A stretch of DNA of 64,000 nucleotides, taken from Thermohalobaculum sp050330995 (lineage in GTDB: Bacteria > Pseudomonadota > Alphaproteobacteria > Rhodobacterales > Rhodobacteraceae). The stretch spans positions 1-64,000 of the forward strand of contig JBHJHI010000013.1 of assembly GCA_050330995.1 (NCBI GenBank), written 5' to 3'. The position numbers and the translations under genes were made by a program. A model generated the notes under the pieces. The model was not told where the DNA came from. It did no database searches and saw nothing but the letters and a program-made list of their open reading frames with translations. Below, in pieces: positions 59,501 to 64,000 of this stretch; position 1 is the stretch's first letter, and every line of letters starts with the position of its first letter.

Positions 59501-61005
59501 GGCCGCCGCTCGCCGAGACGGCACTCGCCTTCAAGGCCGTCGCCTTCGCGCCGAATGGGCGGGGCCTGCTCGCCACCAACAACGACGGGCGGCTCTACGG
59601 CTGGCGCCTCCCCTCGGGCGACGCCGCCTTCGCGCCGATGGAGGGGCTCTCCAGCAACGATCCGGTGGACCTCGCCGTCGCCCCCGGCGGCCGCCTCGCG
59701 GCGGTCGCGGGCGCGAACGGGCGCACGAGCCTCGTGGACCTCGACGGCGGCCCGGCCGTCCGCGAGGTCTTCGACGCGGCGGACCGCGTCGGCGCCCTCG
59801 CCTTCCTCGACGACGATCGCCTGCTCGGCGGCGGCGCGGACGGCGCCCTGAGGGTGTGGGACCTCCGGCACGAGGCCGGCGAGGCGGTAGCGGGCGAGGG
59901 GCACGCCGGCCCGGCGATCGAGGTGCAGGTCGCGGGCCCGCTCGCGGCGAGCCTCGGGCGCGACCAGGAGGTGCGCTTCTGGCGCCTCGTCGAGCCCGTC
60001 CCCTCCGCCGAGGCGTTTCCGGTCCACGGCGGGCGTCCGCGCGGGATCGCCGTCTCGCCCGACGGGACCCGCCTCGCGGCCGGCGACGCCTCGGGCCGGC
60101 TGTGGCTCTGGACGCTCGACGGGGACGGCCGGCGCACCTCGCTTGGCGAGCACGCGGGCGGCGTCTGGGCGGCGGCCTTCTCGCCCGACGGGACCCGCCT
60201 CGCCACGGGGGACCGCAACGGTACGGTCGGCCTCTGGGACGTCCCGGGCGAACGCGGCCTCGGCTCGATCGACCTGCCGGACGGCGCGATCTGGTCGCTC
60301 GCCTGGCTTCCCGGCGACGCGGGGATCGTCGCGGCCGCCTCCGGCGGCCTCGCGCTGATCGACCCCGGGCGCCTGACGAGCGAACGCGTCCTGGAGGCCG
60401 CGGGCGGGGACGTCACGCGCCTCTCGCTCGCGCCCGACGGCCGCACGGTCGCGGTCGCGGCGATGGACGGCACCGTCCGCCTCTGGGACGCCGACGCCCG
60501 CGCGGTCGCGTCGACGCTCGACCTCGGCGACGAGGTGGTCTGGAGCGTCGCCTTCTCGCGCGACGGCGCGCGCCTCGCCACCGCCTCCAGCGACGAGGCC
60601 GTCGCTCTCTGGGACGTCGCGACCGGAGGACGCCTCGCGCTTCTCGGGGGACACGAGGGCGGCGCCACGGACGTGGCCTTCCTCGGCGACGGGGCGACCC
60701 TCGTCGCGCTGGACCGGCGTGGCGGCCTGCACTGGTGGGACACCCTCACGGGCCGACGTCTCGCGGAGGCGCGGGCGGCGCACGAGGGCGCGGGCTGGCG
60801 GCTCGCGCCACACCCCGACGGCCGGCGCTTCGCCACGGCCGGCGACGGCGGCGCGGCGAGGCTATGGAGCGCGCTGCACCTGCCGACCGCCTGCGCCCTC
60901 GCCGGCGCGGTCTTCGACGACGGCCACCGCCGGCGCTACCTCGGCCGTGACGAGCGGGTGGTGGGCTGCGCGGCGCCGGCCGTGGCGGACGGGCCGGCGC
61001 GGTAG
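56581..61005 (+). CDS. Ser/Thr protein kinase-STAND NTPase-WD40 repeat protein
   Basis: This is a 1474-residue signalling protein. Residues 8-275 are a Hanks-type kinase: catalytic Lys39 (VALKVL), HRDVKPANIL with Asp137 and a DLG instead of DFG at 173-175, with the T-loop GTPIYQAPEQ. The glycine loop is weak (SSGSFARV). Residues about 300-660 are a STAND NTPase with Walker A GGSGSGKSS (about 340) and Walker B AICIDQFEE (Asp426). A membrane helix follows at about 740-763. Residues about 850-1450 form roughly a dozen WD40 repeats (e.g. LAFAPDGQRIASAGADGTV), two beta-propellers. The likely role is a sensor that oligomerises and phosphorylates partners. The neighbouring FHA-cyclase is a likely reader. 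Confidence 0.9.
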   Translation: MDTPAFVGRFEVRDEVSSGSFARVMTAWDPVLEALVALKVLRVELADDAGVVELFLQEARLLRRVRSRFVVAVHDVGRLADGRPYLVMDYADRGTLLARIGPRRVCRPEARVGLETLVDALADGLSAIHDTSVVHRDVKPANILFQSLARLSGLGGPGGDVLVAPDERILLGDLGIAKDLGPRAAATASMIAGTPIYQAPEQADPEAEVTPMSDVYAATATLWHVLTGQRPPSAGEVEDRLATLPEEWRRALATGMARRAGARFPDMGAWRDAMLDALASASPRTAALGATEAAPAPPRCPYKGLAAYQSQDAAFFHGREGLIEEALGRLRLDRVLFLGGGSGSGKSSLMRAGLLPALRAGALPGSAGWGAALFTPGRDPLAALYVQLVGGSGPGGAVASLDQLVAYPGLARHLGVAAGPSAICIDQFEEIFTLAAPDRRRRFVEALSAMTDPADSEVRLVLALRADFYAACAEFPWLADRISHNQILVGPMTPAELRRAVVEPARLAGLRVERALVDAVVDEAGARAGSLPLVAHALYETWTRREDDTLTLDALQAAGGVAGAIAQTADALFDRRFAEAEQAATRRLFLRLTSPGEGVPDTRRRLALDDLGQDAEPAVMRRVAEALVEARLLTVDERSVQIAHEALLQTWPRLRGWIEESRDELRMRQRIARDAAEWDAEGRGPDPLYRGSRLLAALEWIERNPDELGPAERAFVEASAAARDLAEARAAERRRRIGRLRMIVVAGLALLATGASVASLLAYRATDIAERNRLRAEAASREAAERVASALGAVASGLAERDPLLALALGAEAVARADDPASTVEARGALVAARRVLEAGGVVPFGSPVVVGDALAMALSRDGRLMALGNRSGTRDLFDVAGRRWIARSLAAHARGVRDLAFAPDGQRIASAGADGTVGLLVLDGGEPRASRTVGRIDDVAFGIGFDPAGERIAVALGDGTVRFHDAASGALLGPPLAETALAFKAVAFAPNGRGLLATNNDGRLYGWRLPSGDAAFAPMEGLSSNDPVDLAVAPGGRLAAVAGANGRTSLVDLDGGPAVREVFDAADRVGALAFLDDDRLLGGGADGALRVWDLRHEAGEAVAGEGHAGPAIEVQVAGPLAASLGRDQEVRFWRLVEPVPSAEAFPVHGGRPRGIAVSPDGTRLAAGDASGRLWLWTLDGDGRRTSLGEHAGGVWAAAFSPDGTRLATGDRNGTVGLWDVPGERGLGSIDLPDGAIWSLAWLPGDAGIVAAASGGLALIDPGRLTSERVLEAAGGDVTRLSLAPDGRTVAVAAMDGTVRLWDADARAVASTLDLGDEVVWSVAFSRDGARLATASSDEAVALWDVATGGRLALLGGHEGGATDVAFLGDGATLVALDRRGGLHWWDTLTGRRLAEARAAHEGAGWRLAPHPDGRRFATAGDGGAARLWSALHLPTACALAGAVFDDGHRRRYLGRDERVVGCAAPAVADGPAR

Positions 61006-61021
61006 GCGGGAAGGCACGGCC

Positions 61022-61036
61022 CGGCACGTCGTGCCG
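61022..61036 (+). terminator. Small hairpin after the kinase gene
   Basis: CGGCAC-GTC-GTGCCG, a perfect 6-bp stem, begins 17 nt after the kinase stop. It has no U-tract and is only a weak terminator candidate. Confidence 0.3.
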
Positions 61037-61131
61037 CGCCTCTTGGACCCGGCCCCGATCGCGGACCGGCGATCCCGTGACGACCATGCGGCCAGGGCGG
61101 GCGCCCCGCCCGTGCGGGCTCGGTCGACGGC

Positions 61132-61446
61132 ATGACCTTCTGGAACGACCGCTTCCACCTCGCGACCGGCGAGATGGCCGCCAACCCCTACCTGATGCCG
61201 TCGCTGCGCCGGCTGCTGATCGACCATGCCCGGATCGGCCAGACCTTCTGGCGCGCCCGCACGGCCGAGGAGGCGGCCGGGATCGCGGCCGCCGCCGACC
61301 ACCACGACGTCTTCGTCGCCGCCTTCGAGGCGCACGACGAGGAGGCCGCCGTGCGGCTCACCCGCGAGCACTGGGCGCTCTCGCGCCGGCACATCGAGCG
61401 CTACGTCCACCCCGACCCCCTGCCGGAGGACGCGAGCGCCGGCTAG
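61132..61446 (+). pseudogene. FCD-domain fragment of a GntR-family regulator
   Basis: The 104-residue frame reads as the C-terminal part of an FCD ligand-binding domain: FWNDRFHLATGEMAANPYLM, then a later AADHHDVFVAAFEAHDEEAA and REHWALSRRHIERYV. No winged-helix DNA-binding domain precedes it, and the upstream 126 bp to the kinase gene do not encode one. It is therefore a remnant or an unusual DNA-binding-free protein. It keeps the metal-ligand histidines and good codon bias, so it may be recently truncated. It is convergent with dddP, whose regulators are often of this family in other bacteria. Confidence 0.65.
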
Positions 61447-61459
61447 GGCGTCGCGATCC

Positions 61460-61478
61460 GGCCGGGGAAGCGCCGGCC
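61460..61478. terminator. Hairpin between convergent FCD fragment and dddP
   Basis: GGCCGG, a 7-nt loop and CCGGCC form a perfect 6-bp stem lying 13 nt after the FCD fragment stop and 2 nt after the dddP stop on the other strand. It is a possible bidirectional terminator. Confidence 0.45.
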
Positions 61479-61480
61479 TC

Positions 61481-62809
61481 TCAGATCGTGAACCGCTCGT
61501 CGAAGGGATAGCGCGTCAGGTTCTCGACGCCGGTCTCGGTGATCAGCACCTGGTCCTCGAGCTTGATCGAGAAATCGCCGCCCTGCCGCGCGACCAGCGC
61601 CTCGACGCAGAGGCACATGCCGGGCTCGAGCACGGCCTCGAAGGCGCCCTCGCGGTAGTCCTGCGGATAGGCGATGTGGGGCCACTCGTCGCAGAGGCCG
61701 ACGCCGTGCATGCGGCAGCCGTAGCGCCCGTCGACGAGGTCGGGCGCGAGCCGGTGGCCGCCGAACACCAGCTCGCGAAACGACACGCCGGGCTTCAGCA
61801 GCGCCGTGTTGGTCTCGACGTGCTCGCGCGCGACCGCGAACAACTCGCGCATCTCCGCCGTCGGCCGTCCGCTCCCGACCCACCAGGTGCGCGAGATGTC
61901 GCTGCACATCCCGTAGGGGCCGACGAGGTCGGTGTCGAAGGCCAGGATCTCGCCGTCGCCGATCACGCGCGGGCCGCACTCCTGGAACCAGGGGTTGGTG
62001 CGCGGGCCGGAGGCGAGCAGGCGCGTCTCGATCCACTCGCCGCCGCGGCGGATGTTCTCGGCGTGCAGCACCGACCAGACCTCGTCCTCCGAGAGGCCGG
62101 GGCGGCAGGCGCGCTCCATCGCCGCGACCGAGGCCTCGCAGGCGTGCATGGCGCAGCGCATGGCGCGGATCTCGTCCGCGCCCTTGATCGCGCGGGCGCG
62201 CTCGGTCAGCGCCTCGCCCTCCATGACCGCGAAGCCGAGCCCTTCGAGCGCGCGGTGGCCGTGCACCAGGATCTTGTCGACGCCGAGGCGGCGCTCGCCC
62301 CCGGCATGCGCGCGCATCACCTCGTCGACCTGGCGTGCGAACGCGGCCGCGGCCGCGGCCGAGCGATCGCCGGTCGCGAAGTAGAAGAAGCTCGCGCTCT
62401 CGCGCACCTCGGCGACCAGCGGGTTGAAGTCGCTGAGGAAGGCCGCGCCCCTCTTGTACTCCCAGAGCACCGTGTGCCCGTCGGCGCAGACCAGCACGGC
62501 CCGGAACGGGTTGTGCATGTTCCAGATCTGCATGTTGGTGCTGTCGGTCGCGTAGCGGATGTTGAGCGGGTCGAACATGAGCACGCCGCCCCAGCCGCGC
62601 GCGGCGAGGCCGTCCACGAGGCGGGCGTGGCGAAAGCGGCGCAGGGCGCCGAGATCGGGCGTCTCCAGACCGGCCGCCGCCCACTCCTCGAAGGCGAGCG
62701 CGGTCGGCCCGATCTCGGCGCGGTCCGCGCCCTCGCGGCGGGACGGGCGGTGGGGGTCGATGCGCCGCGTCTCCCGGGCGAAGGGACGGGGCGGGGCGGT
62801 CTCGACCAT
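61481..62809 (-). CDS. dddP: DMSP lyase DddP (M24 peptidase fold)
   Basis: This is a 442-residue member of the M24 metallopeptidase fold that cleaves dimethylsulfoniopropionate to dimethyl sulfide and acrylate. Six metal ligands are present: Asp292 and Asp294 (AFDTDLVGPYG), Asp304 (CSDISRTWW), His368 (RMHGVGLCDEWP), Glu403 (LCVEALV) and Glu418 (KLEDQVLI). These sit a constant three residues before the ligands I recall for Ruegeria DddP (295, 297, 307, 371, 406, 421). Further DddP blocks are LNIRYATDSTNMQIWN, HNPFRAVLVCADG, GPRTNPWFQECGPRVI. ATG 62809 starts it; the frame open further upstream is non-coding. It is a single-gene unit. A creatinase-like paralogue is less likely. Confidence 0.9.
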   Translation of the reverse strand: MVETAPPRPFARETRRIDPHRPSRREGADRAEIGPTALAFEEWAAAGLETPDLGALRRFRHARLVDGLAARGWGGVLMFDPLNIRYATDSTNMQIWNMHNPFRAVLVCADGHTVLWEYKRGAAFLSDFNPLVAEVRESASFFYFATGDRSAAAAAAFARQVDEVMRAHAGGERRLGVDKILVHGHRALEGLGFAVMEGEALTERARAIKGADEIRAMRCAMHACEASVAAMERACRPGLSEDEVWSVLHAENIRRGGEWIETRLLASGPRTNPWFQECGPRVIGDGEILAFDTDLVGPYGMCSDISRTWWVGSGRPTAEMRELFAVAREHVETNTALLKPGVSFRELVFGGHRLAPDLVDGRYGCRMHGVGLCDEWPHIAYPQDYREGAFEAVLEPGMCLCVEALVARQGGDFSIKLEDQVLITETGVENLTRYPFDERFTI

Positions 62810-63196
62810 GGCGCGTCCTCGCTGACGGCGCGGCCCGTCGCGGCGGGCGGCGCGGGTGAGAGGCCGAGGGCGACGGCTCGGACCACCCTCGCCCGCTTCT
62901 CGCGCCAGCCTGCGCCCTGCGGGCGCGGCGGAACGCGAGAAAGCCGCCCCTCCGTGTCGCAACCGCGACGCGCGGGTCGGGGACAAGCGGGCGTGTCCCG
63001 ATCGCGGCCTCGCGCGTGAGCCGATCCGCACCACCCCGGCGGGCTTCGCCTGCCGTGCGCGCGACCCGGACAAGGACGTCGCCCTCGGCGGACCCGCTTC
63101 GATCCTCGTGCCGACGACGGGCGCGCCGACGGCCGGAAGCGCCCCGGCGGGCACGATCCCGGTCGTCCGCACTCCCGGACGATGGCCGCGTCCGTC
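62810..63196. other. Intergenic region upstream of dddP
   Basis: I see no gene in these ~390 bp; open frames here lack the codon bias of neighbours. The dddP promoter must lie in its left part, but no clear -35/-10 was recognised. The right end runs into a decayed gene fragment. Confidence 0.45.
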
Positions 63197-63470
63197 CGCG
63201 TCGCCGCGAAGGCGCCGGGCGAGACCACGGCGATCGACACCCGCCGGCTCCAGCAGGATGGCGAGCGAACGACGCGCGAGCCCCGGCGCATCGAGGGCGG
63301 CGTGGCGCGCGTGCCCGAGCGCGCCGGCCTCGGTCTCGTGCTCGCCGAGGAGCGGTTGGAGGCGGCGCATGCCTTCTCCCGCGAGGACGGCCACGGCACG
63401 CGCGACGACGCGGCCGCCATGCAGCGCCCCCCGGCCGGCGCTCCGACCCCGAGCACCCTGCCTCGTGCGA
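63197..63470 (+). pseudogene. Decayed C-terminus of a glucarate dehydratase (gudD-like)
   Basis: One frame reads RVAAKAPGETTAIDTRRLQQ, followed by RTTREPRRIEGGVARVPERA, GLGLVLAEERLEAAHAF and GTRDDAAAMQ. This follows the last ~90 residues of the enolase-superfamily glucarate dehydratase (family pattern HVAAAAPG...TAIDTHWIWQEG...LTKEP...GLGV...ARDDAMGMQ). After AAMQ the frame is lost: the family's final PCLVR appears at 63456-63470 in another frame, with no stop. The rest of the gene, including all catalytic residues, is missing. This marks a deletion of a sugar-acid catabolic gene beside dddP. Confidence 0.7.
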
Positions 63471-63623
63471 TTAGGAGAGACGATGCGTCCCGACCGTTTG
63501 CGCGCGGTCCGGGCCCGGAGCGGGGCGCCGGTAGCCGACATCCCCGCCGATCGACTTGACTGCGTCCGACCGGCCCGCCCATCCTGAGATCGAAGCCGCA
63601 AGACAGAACCCGCCGAGAGCGCC

Positions 63624-64000
63624 ATGCCATCGTTCGAGCTGTTCCTCGCCTTCCTCGCGGCGACAGCGGTCTTCGCCTACATGCCCGGCCCGTCGATGCT
63701 CTACACGGCCGCCCAGACCCTTGCGCGCGGCCGACGGGGCGGTCTCATGGCGGCCCTCGGCCTCCATCTCGGCGGCTACGCCCATGTCATCGCGGCCGCC
63801 CTCGGCATCTCGGCGCTGTTCCACGCCGCGCCGAGCCTCTATCTCGCGCTCAAGATCGCCGGTGCGGCCTACCTCGTCTGGCTGGGGCTCGATCTCCTGC
63901 GCCGGCGCGCGCAGCCGCAGGCGGCCCTGCCCGCGGTCGAAGCCGGGACCGGACGGCGCGCCTTCCTGCAGAGCGTCGTCGTCGAAGTGCTCAATCCGAA
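63624..64000 (+). CDS. LysE/RhtB-family amino acid exporter (3' end outside window)
   Basis: The first 125 residues of a LysE-type exporter, an inner-membrane efflux protein for amino acids or related small molecules. The N-terminal helix (LFLAFLAATAVFAYMPGPSM) contains the family Pro-Gly-Pro-Ser motif. It is followed by TAAQTLARGRRGGLMAALG, a second helix (HVIAAALGISALF) and a third (LKIAGAAYLVWLGLDLL). It ends at the window edge in EVLNP, the conserved N-P before the fourth helix. ATG 63624 has CGAGAG 5-6 nt upstream. The substrate is unknown. Confidence 0.88.
   Translation, partial: MPSFELFLAFLAATAVFAYMPGPSMLYTAAQTLARGRRGGLMAALGLHLGGYAHVIAAALGISALFHAAPSLYLALKIAGAAYLVWLGLDLLRRRAQPQAALPAVEAGTGRRAFLQSVVVEVLNP

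Noticed and set aside
57544..60813. A 1089-residue open frame antisense to the kinase-STAND-WD40 gene
   Set aside because: Its composition (Arg/Ala/Glu/Val with no domains) is that of an antisense shadow; the plus-strand reading has kinase, NTPase and WD40 motifs.
1..64000. tRNA, rRNA, insertion sequences, phage genes or attachment sites
   Set aside because: No cloverleaf-like sequence, rRNA segment, transposase, integrase or terminal repeat pair was recognised by eye; a covariance-model and IS search would be decisive.

Overview
The window is about 70% GC with strongly G/C-biased third codon positions. Almost every gene is recognisably alphaproteobacterial: an Alphaproteobacteria-type PstC/PstA pair with long N-terminal regions, several dipeptide/polyamine ABC importers, and a DddP-type DMSP lyase. 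I infer a marine or saline high-GC alphaproteobacterium, probably of the Rhodobacterales. No rRNA, tRNA, CRISPR array or intact insertion sequence was seen.

Layout. (1) 1-8.2 kb: a phosphate-starvation operon, phoR (cut by the window edge)-pstS-pstC-pstA-pstB-phoU-phoB, with a near-consensus Pho box before pstS. (2) 8.4-16.8 kb: a divergent GntR/FCD regulator and a peptide ABC importer operon ending in a gamma-glutamyltransferase, with a 14-bp perfect palindrome between them. (3) 31.5 down to 16.8 kb, all on the minus strand: a second peptide importer operon with its own gamma-glutamyltransferase and an M20 peptidase, then a spermidine/putrescine-type importer with a metallo-beta-lactamase-fold hydrolase, then an FAD-dependent amine oxidase-like gene. 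(4) 31.8-35.1 kb: an NTF2/flavin monooxygenase fusion and a convergent amidase. (5) 35.5-42.4 kb: an Lrp/AsnC regulator followed by a tight cluster of DmdA-like demethylase, OsmC peroxidase, crotonase, AMP-forming acyl-CoA ligase, SELENBP1/methanethiol-oxidase-family protein and a membrane protein. (6) 43.6-47.1 kb: an exported coiled-coil protein paired with a TAXI solute-binding protein. (7) 54.7 down to 47.2 kb: a minus-strand operon SWIM zinc finger-DUF5691-MoxR ATPase-DUF5682-VWA, resembling E. coli yehLMPQ. (8) 55.1-61.0 kb: a plus-strand signalling set of FHA-cyclase, small exported protein, and a 1474-residue Ser/Thr kinase-STAND NTPase-WD40 protein. (9) 61.1-64 kb: an FCD-only regulator fragment, dddP, the decayed C-terminus of a glucarate dehydratase, and the start of a LysE-family exporter.

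How it fits together. DddP cleaves DMSP to dimethyl sulfide and acrylate. The DmdA-like/AMP-ligase/methanethiol-oxidase-family cluster could carry the competing demethylation route and then oxidise methanethiol, with OsmC dealing with peroxide. That reading is an inference, and the crotonase in the cluster is not a normal hydratase. The importers, gamma-glutamyltransferases, peptidase, amine oxidase and amidase suggest scavenging of peptides, gamma-glutamyl compounds and amines. The least understood part is 47-61 kb, where a MoxR-VWA cassette sits head-to-head with a phospho-signalling cascade.
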